DNA of 64,000 bases from RGIG9041 sp045657265 (GCA_045657265.1 JAZOSU010000004.1:1-64000); one strand, 5' to 3'. Positions 40,511 through 50,970 are shown, numbered from the stretch's first letter. Notes: generated by a model not told the origin, from the letters alone. Made by a program: numbers and translations.

Positions 40511-41791
40511 TTATAAATCAACATTAATATCTGTATCAAGTCTTCTCATATCTTCATACGACTGTCTTTTTAAAACAACTCTTGCTTTTCCGTCTTTAAC
40601 AAATGTAACTGCAGGAAGACCAAGTCGGTTATAGTTACTTGCCATTGAATATCCGTACGCGCCTGTAGTAAACACAGCAAGTAAATCACCTTTTTCAGTT
40701 TTTGGCAGACAAACATCCTCGATAAGTATATCGCCGCTTTCACAACATTTACCAGAAATTGTTACAATTTCTTCACAAGGTGCATCCATTTTGTTTGCGA
40801 CTGCGCATTTATATTTTGCTCCATAAAGCGCAGGTCGAATATTATCAGCCATACCGCCGTCTACAAAAAGATATTTGATATTTGCAGTTTTTTTGGAATA
40901 ACCTATTGAGTAAACGGTCATACCCGCTTCGGCAACGACACTTCTGCCCGGTTCTATCATAATTTTATTTACAGAAAGACCAAGCAATTCTTTCTGATGA
41001 GCACACTCCAAAAGTATATGGTTACATACAAGGCTGATAGGAAGCGGTGAATCAGTATCAACATAAGTAGCTGCAAAACCACCGCCAAGGTCAAGTATAC
41101 CTACAGGGTATCCTGCTTTTTCAATAACGGATATAAATTCCATTATTTTTTTAACTCCGGCTATAAAAGGGTCTATACCAAAAATCTGACTTCCTATATG
41201 AATATGTATACCTGCAAAATCAACGTATTCATTTTCAGATATATTTTTAATCATACCCAAAATAGTATCAGTTTCATAAATAGATATACCGAATTTACTG
41301 TCAATACTTGCAGTAATTATATATTTATGCGTATCTGCAGATATACCCGGATTTACACGAATTATAACTGACGTTTTCTTTTTAAGTTCTGATGCGATTT
41401 CAAATATAGCATCAAGTTCCATAACGCTATCAACAACGATGTTACCTACGCCCATTGAAATCGCTTCTGTAAGTTCTTTATATGTTTTATTATTACCGTG
41501 GAATACAATTTCTTCAAAGGGAAAATCCACAGCCTTTGCCAGAGCAAGTTCACCGCCGCTTACTGCATCAAGACCGCAATTTGCATCTTTTACAAGTCTG
41601 AGCATTGCTTCACAGGAAAAAGCTTTACTGGCATAAATAACCTGAGTTTCAAATTCAGGATGAACAAAAGACGTTTTAAACTCAGATAGTCTATCTTCAA
41701 GAGCTCTCTCATTATATATCATAAGAGGAGTGCCGAGTTTATCTGCAAGTTTATCAACAGATACGCCTTCAATTTTCATTATCTTATTCAT
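40511..41791 (-). CDS. lysA: Diaminopimelate decarboxylase
   Basis: 426 residues. PLP lysine K56 in VIYASKAFSC, the HIHIGSQIFG motif, the LDLGGGFAA phosphate loop, EPGRSVVAEAG and the active-site Cys of KCCESGD are visible. It converts meso-DAP to L-lysine and fits the fold-type III family. The ATG is preceded by GGAGG. It is the first gene after the lysine riboswitch, with dapA following. Confidence 0.96.
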   Translation of the reverse strand: MNKIMKIEGVSVDKLADKLGTPLMIYNERALEDRLSEFKTSFVHPEFETQVIYASKAFSCEAMLRLVKDANCGLDAVSGGELALAKAVDFPFEEIVFHGNNKTYKELTEAISMGVGNIVVDSVMELDAIFEIASELKKKTSVIIRVNPGISADTHKYIITASIDSKFGISIYETDTILGMIKNISENEYVDFAGIHIHIGSQIFGIDPFIAGVKKIMEFISVIEKAGYPVGILDLGGGFAATYVDTDSPLPISLVCNHILLECAHQKELLGLSVNKIMIEPGRSVVAEAGMTVYSIGYSKKTANIKYLFVDGGMADNIRPALYGAKYKCAVANKMDAPCEEIVTISGKCCESGDILIEDVCLPKTEKGDLLAVFTTGAYGYSMASNYNRLGLPAVTFVKDGKARVVLKRQSYEDMRRLDTDINVDL

Positions 41792-41802
41792 ATATCCTCC
41801 AT

Positions 41803-41833
41803 AAAAAAATCAGTAAGATGATGCATCTTACTG
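41803..41833 (-). terminator. Terminator of the lysine riboswitch
   Basis: CAGTAAGATG / CATCTTACTG hairpin with a three-base loop and T7 on the minus strand, directly upstream of the lysA SD. Confidence 0.9.
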
Positions 41834-41852
41834 ATAAAACAATATCAAACCA

Positions 41853-42020
41853 GCAAGATAGCTCCAATGTGCAAACTCTTTACACAAAGAGCGAGATGGG
41901 TATTCCCCACCGCGCCACCTATCAGAACCTGCCGGTCTGACGGTTCGGCGAAATTGCCTCACCTTGCAGTCACTGTCTGCCGACTTTTACAAGGTTAATC
42001 GTTTCCGCACCTCTATCAAG
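41853..42020 (-). promoter_or_regulatory. Lysine riboswitch (L-box)
   Basis: Minus-strand aptamer with the class's landmarks: GATAGAGGTGCGG at the 5' side, CGCCGAA, TGGCGCGG, and the closing TGGAGCTATC at the 3' side, which pairs with the 5' GATAG. It is followed by a terminator (41803-41833), so lysine is expected to stop transcription of lysA and dapA. Confidence 0.93.
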
Positions 42021-42029
42021 AATAACAAT

Positions 42030-42058
42030 ATTATAAAAGCAAAGGCGCATATTGTCAA
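42030..42058 (-). promoter_or_regulatory. Promoter of the lysA-dapA leader
   Basis: Minus-strand -35 TTGACA (42053-42058), a 17-base spacer and -10 TATAAT (42030-42035), both perfect consensus, just upstream of the aptamer. Confidence 0.9.
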
Positions 42059-42136
42059 GAGATTTTTAACATATAATTGACTTTATTTATTTATAATAGT
42101 ATACTTATAATTACTTATAAATAAAGGAACTGAATT

Positions 42137-43375
42137 ATGTTAGAAAAAATTAATCAGATTGATACTATGGCTTTAGAAAAAGCCTCTGAAGATTTTAAAA
42201 GAATTGACGAAACAGCTCACTTCTGCACAAAAAAGGTGCTTGATGCTTTTGCTGCAGAAAAGGTCAGCGAGTCCCATCTCAACGGTTCAACCGGTTATGG
42301 TTACACTGACCCAGGCAGAGAAGTTCTTGACAGAATATTTGCACGAGTGTTTGAATGTGAAGATGCACTTGTAAGACCACAGTTTGTTTCCGGAACTCAC
42401 GTACTTACCGTCGCTCTTTTCGGTATGCTCAGAACGGGCGATACTTTACTTTCCATAACAGGAAGCCCTTATGACACTTTATACGACGTTGTGGGAATAA
42501 ATGACAGTGTAGGCAGTCTTAAAGAATACGGTATAAATTACAAAGAGACCGATTTTTCAAACAGTGAGTTTGACAAAATGGCAATAGCTAACGAACTTAA
42601 AGATAATTCTGTTAAATTAGTATTTATCCAAAAATCAAAAGGATATCTTGACAGAAGAACTTTATCTTCAGAAGAAATCGGCGAAATATGCAAATATGTC
42701 AAATCAATAAGACCTGACGTTTACGTTATGGTTGACAACTGTTACGGTGAGTTCTGTGAAAAACACGAGCCTGTATATTACGGTATAGACCTTATGGTTG
42801 GTTCATTAATTAAAAATGCAGGCGGCGGTCTTGCCAAAACAGGCGGATATATTGCAGGAACTAAAGAATGTGTAGAAAAATGTTCATACAGACTGACTTC
42901 CCCCGGTATCGGCAGAGAAAGTGCCGCTACAGGCAGTTATCTCGCAGATTTCTTCCAAGGATTCTTTATGGCACCTCATACTGTTGCACAGGCTTTGAAA
43001 ACCGCAGCGTACGGAGCTTACGTGTTTGACAGTCTCGGTTACAAGGTAAATCCCAAACCATCCGAAATCAGATACGATATTATTCAGACGGTAAATCTCG
43101 AATCGGCAGAAAAGCTTATCAATTTCTGCAAAGGTATACAGTCGGGCGCACCGATTGACAGTTTTGTATCGCCCGAGCCTTATGCTATGCCGGGATACAG
43201 TGACGAGGTTATTATGGCTGCAGGCGCATTTGTTCAAGGAGCATCAATTGAGCTTTCAGCAGACGGTCCTGTCAAACCGCCATACACCGCTTTTATGCAG
43301 GGAGCTTTAACCTTTGAAAGCGGAAGACTTGGTATTATGAAAGCTCTTGAAAAGGTACTTGGAGCAGATATATGA
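42137..43375 (+). CDS. Methionine gamma-lyase family PLP protein (aluminium-resistance type)
   Basis: 412 residues. The sequence HLNGSTGYGYTDPGREVLDR and VRPQFVSGTHVLTVALFG, with the PLP-lysine region MVGSLIKNAGGGLAKTGGYI, matches the family annotated methionine gamma-lyase/aluminium resistance protein. The real substrate is not established for this subgroup. It opens a five-gene plus-strand chain in which the next gene (a lipoprotein) overlaps its stop by four bases. Confidence 0.9.
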   Translation: MLEKINQIDTMALEKASEDFKRIDETAHFCTKKVLDAFAAEKVSESHLNGSTGYGYTDPGREVLDRIFARVFECEDALVRPQFVSGTHVLTVALFGMLRTGDTLLSITGSPYDTLYDVVGINDSVGSLKEYGINYKETDFSNSEFDKMAIANELKDNSVKLVFIQKSKGYLDRRTLSSEEIGEICKYVKSIRPDVYVMVDNCYGEFCEKHEPVYYGIDLMVGSLIKNAGGGLAKTGGYIAGTKECVEKCSYRLTSPGIGRESAATGSYLADFFQGFFMAPHTVAQALKTAAYGAYVFDSLGYKVNPKPSEIRYDIIQTVNLESAEKLINFCKGIQSGAPIDSFVSPEPYAMPGYSDEVIMAAGAFVQGASIELSADGPVKPPYTAFMQGALTFESGRLGIMKALEKVLGADI

Positions 43376-44649
43376 AAAAAATCAGATTAATAGCCATAAC
43401 TTTATTGCTTTTACTTACTCTTTCATCTTGCAACCTTACAAACTTTGATACAAACTCGATGCTCACTGCCCCTCTTATGGGACCTTCGGAGCAAAATATG
43501 AGAAAAGCAATCAGTGATGCAATAGGAAGCAGTTACGAGCCTGTATACCCCAAAAGCGGAAGTTATCAGACTGCCATAAGTTTAATTGATATTACTAAAA
43601 GTAACACAAGCGAAGCTGTATGCTTTTATAAAACACTGTCAGATCAGTATGTACATCTGATAGTTTTACAGAACGTAAACGGCAAATGGACTTCAATGGG
43701 AATTGCCGAAAGTCAGGCTATGGGAGTTGACAGAATTGACTTTTGCGACATTACAAATGACGGCAAAAAAGAGCTTGTAGTAGGATGGCAATATCTTTCA
43801 GGTGAAGAAAAAGCCCTTGAAATTTTTTCACTTTCAGATAACAACGAACTTAAAAGTAAATACACAGGTATGTACAATGATTTCATTGTATCAGGCAGTT
43901 GTATAACTGTAATTTCTAAAAATACTGCAGGTAAAACCGCCAGTGCTTCTCTTATAAGTTCAGCTGAATCAGGAATATCCGTAACTAACACAGTATCTTT
44001 AAATAACTCAATAGCAGGTTTCACAAAAATCCAGACAAGCGAAATTTCAAATACAAACACCTTGATATATATTGACGAACAGCTTGAAAGCCAAACCTAC
44101 ACAACAGAGCTTTTACTGTTAAATACAAAAGACAAACCCACGCTTAACGCAATTAACCTTGAAAACCGTACAATGCGTACAAGAGCTTATGTTTGTATAG
44201 ATGCTGATGATGACGAGATAATTGATCTTCCTGTAGAAAAAATCCTTCCATCATATATAAGAAACGGTACCGAAGAGGCTCTTTCTTACGTTGACTGGTA
44301 TAAAATTTCTGACAGTGAACTTAAATTTATTAAATCAACATATTCCAGTGTAAACGAACCTTTTTATATTGAATTACCACAGGAGTGGACAGATAAAATT
44401 ACAATTGAAAAAAATCCGGACAGTGAGAGAATAATACATTTTTACGAACTTGAAAACAAGCAACCCATGTTTTCAATAAGAGTATTTTCCAGACAGGAAT
44501 ATACCGATTCATCAGAAAAGGATATCTGGCAGGAAATCACCACATCGGGAGAAAATGTATATACTTTCCGTCAAGATTCCAAAAACATATCAAAAACATT
44601 TAAAACCGACATTAAAACAATAGCCAAGTTGTTTGTCGTATTATCATAA
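43372..44649 (+). CDS. Hypothetical lipoprotein with FG-GAP-like segment
   Basis: 425 residues. The signal peptide ends in the lipobox LTLSSC, Cys about residue 20. The mature part includes IDFCDITNDGKKELVVGWQY and DADDDEIIDLPVEK, calcium-loop-like FG-GAP/VCBS elements. I do not recognise the full architecture. It overlaps the PLP-lyase gene by four bases and precedes the response regulator by 14, so it may be the extracytoplasmic partner or sensor input of the two-component system. Confidence 0.75.
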   Translation: MKKIRLIAITLLLLLTLSSCNLTNFDTNSMLTAPLMGPSEQNMRKAISDAIGSSYEPVYPKSGSYQTAISLIDITKSNTSEAVCFYKTLSDQYVHLIVLQNVNGKWTSMGIAESQAMGVDRIDFCDITNDGKKELVVGWQYLSGEEKALEIFSLSDNNELKSKYTGMYNDFIVSGSCITVISKNTAGKTASASLISSAESGISVTNTVSLNNSIAGFTKIQTSEISNTNTLIYIDEQLESQTYTTELLLLNTKDKPTLNAINLENRTMRTRAYVCIDADDDEIIDLPVEKILPSYIRNGTEEALSYVDWYKISDSELKFIKSTYSSVNEPFYIELPQEWTDKITIEKNPDSERIIHFYELENKQPMFSIRVFSRQEYTDSSEKDIWQEITTSGENVYTFRQDSKNISKTFKTDIKTIAKLFVVLS

Positions 44650-44663
44650 TGGAGTAAAAACTA

Positions 44664-45368
44664 ATGAAAAAAGTTCTTGTACTTGAAGATGAAAAATCTA
44701 TACGCGATTTTGTTGTTCTTAATCTGAGCAGAGCAGGTTACGATATTATCGAAGCAGAAACAGGCGAACAGGCTCTGGAACTTTTTGACAGCAACAACGA
44801 TATTGACATTGCGTTACTTGACGTTATGCTTCCGGGCATTGACGGTTTTGAAGTCTGCAAAACAATACGTGCATCAAATCAAAAAGTCGGTATAATCATG
44901 CTGACTGCAAAAGTTCAGGAAAACGATAAAGTCACAGGTCTTATGAACGGTGCTGACGACTACGTTGCAAAGCCTTTCTCCCCTCTTGAGCTTATTGTGA
45001 GAGTTGACAGTCTGTACAGAAGAGTTACTGTTATGAAAGGCGAATCTCCTGAAAAAGTCACAGGTGAAATCGCGTATGGTCCGTTCAAACTTAATACTAA
45101 AAGCAGAAAGCTCACAAAAGACGGAAACAAAATTGAACTTACTCAAGTAGAATATCAGCTTCTTAAGTTGTTTATGGAAAACAGCGGTGATGCTTTTTCC
45201 AGAGAGGAAATTTTCAAAAACGTCTGGGGTGACAGTTTTGCAGGCGATAAACATAAAATTGTTGACGTAAACATCCGCAGACTCCGTATTAAAATTGAAG
45301 ATGATGCTTCCGCGCCCTCTTATATTCAGACTGTCTGGGGTTACGGATACAGATGGGGTAATGAATGA
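44664..45368 (+). CDS. OmpR/PhoB-family response regulator
   Basis: 234 residues. The receiver domain has the acidic pair ED at 8-9, phosphoacceptor D53 in ALLDVMLPG and K103 in VAKPFSP. The C-terminal winged helix (about 140-230) ends in the typical TVWGYGYRW. It overlaps the kinase gene by four bases. Its target may include this operon. Confidence 0.94.
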   Translation: MKKVLVLEDEKSIRDFVVLNLSRAGYDIIEAETGEQALELFDSNNDIDIALLDVMLPGIDGFEVCKTIRASNQKVGIIMLTAKVQENDKVTGLMNGADDYVAKPFSPLELIVRVDSLYRRVTVMKGESPEKVTGEIAYGPFKLNTKSRKLTKDGNKIELTQVEYQLLKLFMENSGDAFSREEIFKNVWGDSFAGDKHKIVDVNIRRLRIKIEDDASAPSYIQTVWGYGYRWGNE

Positions 45369-46846
45369 GAATAAGAATTAAACAAAAACTTGCTCATATG
45401 CAAAACGAAATCCGTCAGAAATTATTCAGCGGAATTGCAATGAGATGGATCCTCAACATATTTAGTCCTATACTCATTGTTGTTACGCTTTCTTGCATTA
45501 TTCTTTGCGCATTTATAAGTAACTTCTATAATATGAGTGCAATTAACACTCTTAAAGCAGATGCAGAAAGTACAGCTAAATATTTCGAGAATTTTGTTTA
45601 TCCTCAGTACAGAGATTTCACTACTTGCGCTCAGCTTCTTGTAAGCGATTTTGACAAGAAAAATATGATGGAAATACAGGTTTCCAACACATCAGGTAAA
45701 ATAGCGTATTCTTCTACCGGTTTTGCAATCAATGAGCTTAACATAACTCCTGACGTACTTGATGCCAGAAACGGCATACAGTCGAAATGGACAGGCACCT
45801 TTGATGCGACCAAAGAAAAAATTATATCAGTATCACATCCTCTGTACAACACCGAAGGCAGAGTATGCGGTACCGTACGACTGATATCGTCAGTACAAAA
45901 CCTGAAAGAAACACTTGTATTCTTCTATGTAATTATTTTCCTTATCGGTTTTGCAATTATCGGTCTTACCGCTATATCGGGTATATATTTTATAAAATCC
46001 ATAGTTATCCCTGTGCGTCAGATAAACAGCGTTGCTCTTGAAATTGCCGAAGGTAACCTTACCACCAATGCTCTTAAATATACATCAGGTGACGAGCTTG
46101 GTCAGCTTTGTCAGAGTATTCACACTATGGCAAACAAGCTTTCTGACACTGAACAGGTAAAAAACGATTTTATATCTCAGATTTCACACGAGCTGAGAAC
46201 TCCGATAACTGCCATCAAAGGTTGGAGTGAAACAATGATGGCTGATGAAAAGCTTGACGAGCTTAGCCACCGAGGCGTTACAATTATTCACAATGAAACA
46301 GAACGTCTTTCCAAGATGGTTGAAGAAATGCTTGATATGTCAAGAATGCAAAGCGGCAGACTTAACATAACGATATCACCTGTAAACATAGTAGCAGAAT
46401 TTGAAGACACAGTCTTTATGATGAGTGAACGTTCCAAAGGCGAAAACGTATTTATCCGTTATGATATTTGTGAGGAAGAATGCATTATAAATGGTGATAA
46501 AGACAGATTAAAGCAGGTATTTTTCAACGTTATAGACAACGCAGTTAAACACTCAAATCCAGGTTCTGAAATCATTGCATCAGCACATATAAACGAAAAA
46601 TCCATATCGTTTATCATTGAAGATTTCGGCGCAGGTATCAGCAAAGAAGACCTTCCCTATATCAAAGAAATGTTCTACAAAGGCGCATCACAAAAAAGAG
46701 GTTCAGGTATCGGGCTTGGCGTTTCCGATGAAATTATGAAGCTTCACGGCGGAAGTCTCGATATAGAAAGCGAATACGGTATAGGTACTAAAGTTACAAT
46801 TACCCTGCCTATTATGGAGGAAATAAACAATGATAACGTCATTTGA
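45365..46846 (+). CDS. Sensor histidine kinase
   Basis: 493 residues. There are two membrane segments (about residues 33-53 and 184-210) with an extracytoplasmic sensor region between them and a HAMP domain at about 211-262. The HisKA domain has the phosphorylated H275 in ISHELRTP. The ATPase domain shows NVIDNAVKHS, EDFGAGIS and GSGIGLGV. It pairs with the preceding response regulator. Its end overlaps the PAP2 gene by 17 bases. Confidence 0.94.
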   Translation: MRIRIKQKLAHMQNEIRQKLFSGIAMRWILNIFSPILIVVTLSCIILCAFISNFYNMSAINTLKADAESTAKYFENFVYPQYRDFTTCAQLLVSDFDKKNMMEIQVSNTSGKIAYSSTGFAINELNITPDVLDARNGIQSKWTGTFDATKEKIISVSHPLYNTEGRVCGTVRLISSVQNLKETLVFFYVIIFLIGFAIIGLTAISGIYFIKSIVIPVRQINSVALEIAEGNLTTNALKYTSGDELGQLCQSIHTMANKLSDTEQVKNDFISQISHELRTPITAIKGWSETMMADEKLDELSHRGVTIIHNETERLSKMVEEMLDMSRMQSGRLNITISPVNIVAEFEDTVFMMSERSKGENVFIRYDICEEECIINGDKDRLKQVFFNVIDNAVKHSNPGSEIIASAHINEKSISFIIEDFGAGISKEDLPYIKEMFYKGASQKRGSGIGLGVSDEIMKLHGGSLDIESEYGIGTKVTITLPIMEEINNDNVI

Positions 46847-47381
46847 TTTTAAAATTCTCGATTTTATACAAACTCTTCGCACACCTTTTCTTGATAAAGT
46901 ATTCACTTTTATTACCCATTTAGGTGACGAAGGTTACGTATGGATAGCAATTGCCGTAATACTTTTGTTTTTCAAAAAAACAAGAAAATGCGGAATTATC
47001 ATGGCAATAACACTTATTGCAGGACTGCTTATCGGCAACATTGCTCTTAAAAATATATTTGCAAGACCAAGACCTTTTGTTCTTGACCCTACAAAAATTG
47101 CTAACGTATTAATTTCTCCGCCAAGCAGTTATTCCTTCCCATCAGGTCACACTCTTTCATCGATTGAATGTGCAGTAGCTATCTGGCTTTGCAATAAAAA
47201 ATGGGGTATACCTGCAATAATACTTGCAGTTCTTATTGCATTTTCAAGGAATTATTTATACGTACATTATCCAACAGATATTTTAGCAGGTGCGGTTTTA
47301 GGCGTCGCAATTGCATATTTTACCCACTTTATTTACAACAAGTTTTTAAACGGCAAAAAAATATGGAAAATCGAATTATAA
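46830..47381 (+). CDS. PAP2-family phosphatase
   Basis: 183 residues, about five or six helices. The PAP2 triad of motifs is present: KNIFARPRP, SFPSGHTLSS and SRNYLYVHYPTDILAG. Members dephosphorylate undecaprenyl pyrophosphate or phosphatidyl lipids, supporting wall synthesis. It is the last gene of the plus-strand chain and starts inside the kinase gene, so it is probably co-regulated by the two-component system. Confidence 0.93.
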   Translation: MITSFDFKILDFIQTLRTPFLDKVFTFITHLGDEGYVWIAIAVILLFFKKTRKCGIIMAITLIAGLLIGNIALKNIFARPRPFVLDPTKIANVLISPPSSYSFPSGHTLSSIECAVAIWLCNKKWGIPAIILAVLIAFSRNYLYVHYPTDILAGAVLGVAIAYFTHFIYNKFLNGKKIWKIEL

Positions 47382-47387
47382 AAAATA

Positions 47388-47420
47388 AGGTTGTGATTTT
47401 TTCACAACCTTATTTTTATT
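47388..47420 (+). terminator. Terminator after the PAP2 gene
   Basis: AAATAAGGTTGTGA / TCACAACCTTATTT with a TTTTT-containing loop and T-run, six bases beyond the stop. Confidence 0.9.
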
Positions 47421-47429
47421 TATAAGAGA

Positions 47430-47462
47430 AAATAGGCTTCCTATAAAGGAAGCCTATTTTCA
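47430..47462. terminator. Second hairpin between convergent genes
   Basis: AAATAGGCTTCC / GGAAGCCTATTT with a short TATAA loop, flanked by A- and T-runs. About 110 bases from the mfd stop, it could end transcription from either side. Confidence 0.75.
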
Positions 47463-47571
47463 AGGAAAAAGAAAGAAGATGAAATTTATATTTGAAAGGA
47501 AAGTATTTTTATTTTCTATATAAATATTATCAAAATTTCACACAATTGTCAATGATTTTTGTGCATTTTAT

Positions 47572-50500
47572 TTATTTTCCTACACCGATTTCACTTATCG
47601 TTGCAAGAAAACTTTCCATTCTGTCTATTTTTGAAAGGGTTTCATCTTTTGAAAGAAGTGTCAGATACGGTTTTTCCCCCGTTGTATAAAGAAGATATCC
47701 TCTGTATTTTGAGGTTAGTTCTTTGACAGTATTAACAGGGATTTCTTTGAAATAAAATACAAGGTTTTCTCCTTTTTGTTTTATATCTGTAATACCCTGC
47801 TTTCTTGCCATATTACGCACAAGAGATATACGCATCAGATTTACAACGCTAACCGGAGGAGCTGTAAATCTGTCTTTAAGCTCCTCAAGACAGTCATCAA
47901 AATCTTCTTTTGATTCAATTGCCGCTATACGTTTATATATATCAATTCTTGTACGCTCACTTGTAATATAGTCATTCGGAACAAAAGCATTTATAGATAC
48001 ATCAACACTGCAATCAGTTTTAGTTTCCGGTTCTATTCCCTGCTCAGTAAGTATAACGTTTTTAAGGATATCCATATAGGTATCATAGCCGACAATATTC
48101 ATATTACCATGCTGACGCTCACCAAGAAGACTACCCGCTCCCCTGATTTCAAGATCACGCATTGCAATTTTAAGTCCTGCGCCAAACTCTGTGAATTCTT
48201 TAATTGTAACAAGTCTTTTAGATGCAATTTCAGATGGAGTTTTATCTTTTCTGTACGTCAGATACGCATAAGCTCTTCTATTACTTCGTCCTACCCTGCC
48301 TCTTATCTGATGAAGCTGAGCAAGGCCCATTCTGTCTGCATCTTCAATTATGAGCGTATTTGCAAAACTGACGTCTATACCTGTTTCAATAATTGTAGTA
48401 CAAAGCATAATATCAACCTGATGGTCACAAACAGCCTGCCAAGCTTTTTCGATATCTGAAGCTGACATCTGTCCGTGAACTATCATTATTCTCGCATGAG
48501 GAATGGCTATTGTAAGGCGGTGCATTATTTTGTCAAGCGCCTCTATATCGTTTTTAAGATAAAAAACGCAACCGTTTCTTCGCATTTCACGGAGAATTGC
48601 CTGAGTTATAATTTCAAAATTATATTCAAGCACGTATGTCATAACAGGAAGTCTATCTGAGGGAGCTTCTTCAATAATAGAAATATCTCTTATTCCTGAC
48701 ATTGCCATATTAAGAGTACGTGGTATAGGAGTTGCGCTCATAGTCAGAACATCAACCCCGATAGACATTTCTTTAATTTTATCTTTATGTTTTACACCGA
48801 AACGCTGTTCTTCGTCAACTATAAGAAGTCCAAGGTCTTTAAACTCAATATCTTTCTGTAAAAGACGATGAGTGCCTATCACGATATCTACAGAACCTGT
48901 TTTTAGTCCTTTGACAGTATTTTGTATCTGTGTACGCGTTCTGAATCTTGAGAGAACCTCTACGTTCACCGGAAAACCTTTAAATCTTTCAACGACCGTA
49001 TTATAATGCTGATTTGCAAGAATGGTTGTCGGCACCAGAATTGCCACTTGTTTACTGTCTGAAACTGCTTTAAATGCCGCTCTTAATGCAACTTCTGTTT
49101 TTCCCACGCCAACGTCTCCGCAAAGAAGTCTGTCCATCGGGAAAGGTTTTTGCATATCAGCTTTTATCTCACTTGCGCAAACAAGCTGATCTTCTGTTTC
49201 TTCATATTCAAAACGCCCTTCAAATTCTTTCTGCCATTCTGTATCTTCTGAAAAAGCAAATCCTTTGGCATTAAGACGTTTTGCATAAAGTTCTATAAGC
49301 TCTCTTGCAAGTTCCCTTGATTCTTCCCTGACTTTACTTTTAGCTTTTTCCCAGGCAGGCGAACCGAGTCTTGAAAGTTTTATTTTAGATGCTTCCCCAC
49401 CTATATATTTAGATATAAGATCAAGCTGAGGACAAGGTACGTAGAGTGTATCGCCTTTATCGTATGAAATGACAAAATAATCTTTTGTTACATTATTGAG
49501 AGTAATTTGTTTTATACCATTGTACACACCGATTCCGTGTGAATGATGAACAACAAGGTCACCCGGCGCAATATCGTCAAAGCTCTTGATTTTTTCCCCT
49601 TCCTGTTTTCTGCGGGAACGGGATTTTTGTTTTTTACGGACAGAATCGGAAACCAAAAGCAGTTTTGCATCATTAAAAGCAACACTGACTGAAAGATTAC
49701 TTTTAATTACAGCAACCGCACCCTCTAAAATCTCATCTGACGATACTGTAACTTTTGCTCCCACAAGCATTGATCTTACTGTATCAGCTCTTGCAAAATC
49801 ACGTACCGAAATTATACATTTATATCCCTTATCAGTATACGCTTTTATATCGGATATTGAGTCTTCACCTTCAAAAACAGGCACTACCGCTTCATTTATA
49901 TCAGCCTCACACAATGCCGAGAGTTTTACAGGTGCAGAACTCGGAAGACGAGAAAACAAGTAACTGCCTGTACCAATTTTTTCAAGAATATCTTCAAAAC
50001 CAAGATAGTATTTACCCTGATTTGAAATATACATACCGTGTCTGATACAATGTTCTACATTCTGATTAAACTGCCAGTCAATAAATTCGCATCTTGATTT
50101 TAGGTTATTTATTTCACAAACAAAAACAAGGTCATTTTCAAAATAATCAAAAATAGTAAACAGTTTAGGATAAATTTCGGGTATATACTTATCAGATGCT
50201 ATTTTAAGCCCTGATTTTAACGCTTCTATATCTTTTTCTACGTCATTATGCCCTGTTTTATCATAAAGTTGTTCAAGGGTATTAAGCAAGTCTTTTTTCT
50301 CGCTTCCGTGAAGACCTATTATTTTTACGTTATCAAAGTTTTCTATTCTTCTTTGGCTTATTACATCAAAAGAAGAAATGCGTTCAATTTCATCACCAAA
50401 AAACTCTATGCGCACAGGGTTATCATAGCCCGGCACAAATACGTCAACAATATCTCCCCTTTTAGAAAAAGAACCCTCGCCCTCTACCATATCAAACATA

Positions 50501-50970
50501 GAATAGCCGTTTTCTGTTAAAAAATCACAAAGTTTTGTGATATCTTCGCTAAGTCCAACTGAAAGAGTTATACTGTTTGTTACAAGAAAATCAGGCTGAG
50601 GAGTTGGCATACAAGCGGCATCTACCGTAGTTATGACAACATCAAAATCACCGTTTTGTACTTTTTCCAAAACTGAAATTCTTGCGCTCTCTCCAAAACC
50701 CGAAGCTGAATCAACTGTATCAAAATTGAATTCCGTTTCAGCAAACACACAGGGTTCTCTACCAAAAAGGGCGCAAAAAAGCGAGGAAATTTTCGAAATA
50801 TCGTAGCTGTTATCTACTATAAAAATTCCCTTTTTATTATATTTTTTCATAGCGCAATAAGCGGCTATGACTGAAGACACATCGCTGACATTAGTCACTG
50901 CCACCGGAAGAGTATCCGGCGGCGGAAACCAGGATGCGCCTACTAACGAATAAACATCAAAATCAGCCAT
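47572..50970 (-). CDS. mfd: Transcription-repair coupling factor
   Basis: About 1132 residues, full length. The N-terminal UvrB-like domains, the RNA polymerase-interacting region around FDDIAPGDLVVHHSHGIGVY, and the RecG-like motor are present. The motor has GDVGVGKTEVALRAAF (Walker A), DEEQRFG and QIRGRVGRSNRRAYAYL. It displaces stalled RNA polymerase and recruits UvrA. The start is the ATG of MADFDVYS, which overlaps the end of pth by eight bases, so the pair is probably coupled. Confidence 0.97.
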   Translation of the reverse strand: MADFDVYSLVGASWFPPPDTLPVAVTNVSDVSSVIAAYCAMKKYNKKGIFIVDNSYDISKISSLFCALFGREPCVFAETEFNFDTVDSASGFGESARISVLEKVQNGDFDVVITTVDAACMPTPQPDFLVTNSITLSVGLSEDITKLCDFLTENGYSMFDMVEGEGSFSKRGDIVDVFVPGYDNPVRIEFFGDEIERISSFDVISQRRIENFDNVKIIGLHGSEKKDLLNTLEQLYDKTGHNDVEKDIEALKSGLKIASDKYIPEIYPKLFTIFDYFENDLVFVCEINNLKSRCEFIDWQFNQNVEHCIRHGMYISNQGKYYLGFEDILEKIGTGSYLFSRLPSSAPVKLSALCEADINEAVVPVFEGEDSISDIKAYTDKGYKCIISVRDFARADTVRSMLVGAKVTVSSDEILEGAVAVIKSNLSVSVAFNDAKLLLVSDSVRKKQKSRSRRKQEGEKIKSFDDIAPGDLVVHHSHGIGVYNGIKQITLNNVTKDYFVISYDKGDTLYVPCPQLDLISKYIGGEASKIKLSRLGSPAWEKAKSKVREESRELARELIELYAKRLNAKGFAFSEDTEWQKEFEGRFEYEETEDQLVCASEIKADMQKPFPMDRLLCGDVGVGKTEVALRAAFKAVSDSKQVAILVPTTILANQHYNTVVERFKGFPVNVEVLSRFRTRTQIQNTVKGLKTGSVDIVIGTHRLLQKDIEFKDLGLLIVDEEQRFGVKHKDKIKEMSIGVDVLTMSATPIPRTLNMAMSGIRDISIIEEAPSDRLPVMTYVLEYNFEIITQAILREMRRNGCVFYLKNDIEALDKIMHRLTIAIPHARIMIVHGQMSASDIEKAWQAVCDHQVDIMLCTTIIETGIDVSFANTLIIEDADRMGLAQLHQIRGRVGRSNRRAYAYLTYRKDKTPSEIASKRLVTIKEFTEFGAGLKIAMRDLEIRGAGSLLGERQHGNMNIVGYDTYMDILKNVILTEQGIEPETKTDCSVDVSINAFVPNDYITSERTRIDIYKRIAAIESKEDFDDCLEELKDRFTAPPVSVVNLMRISLVRNMARKQGITDIKQKGENLVFYFKEIPVNTVKELTSKYRGYLLYTTGEKPYLTLLSKDETLSKIDRMESFLATISEIGVGK

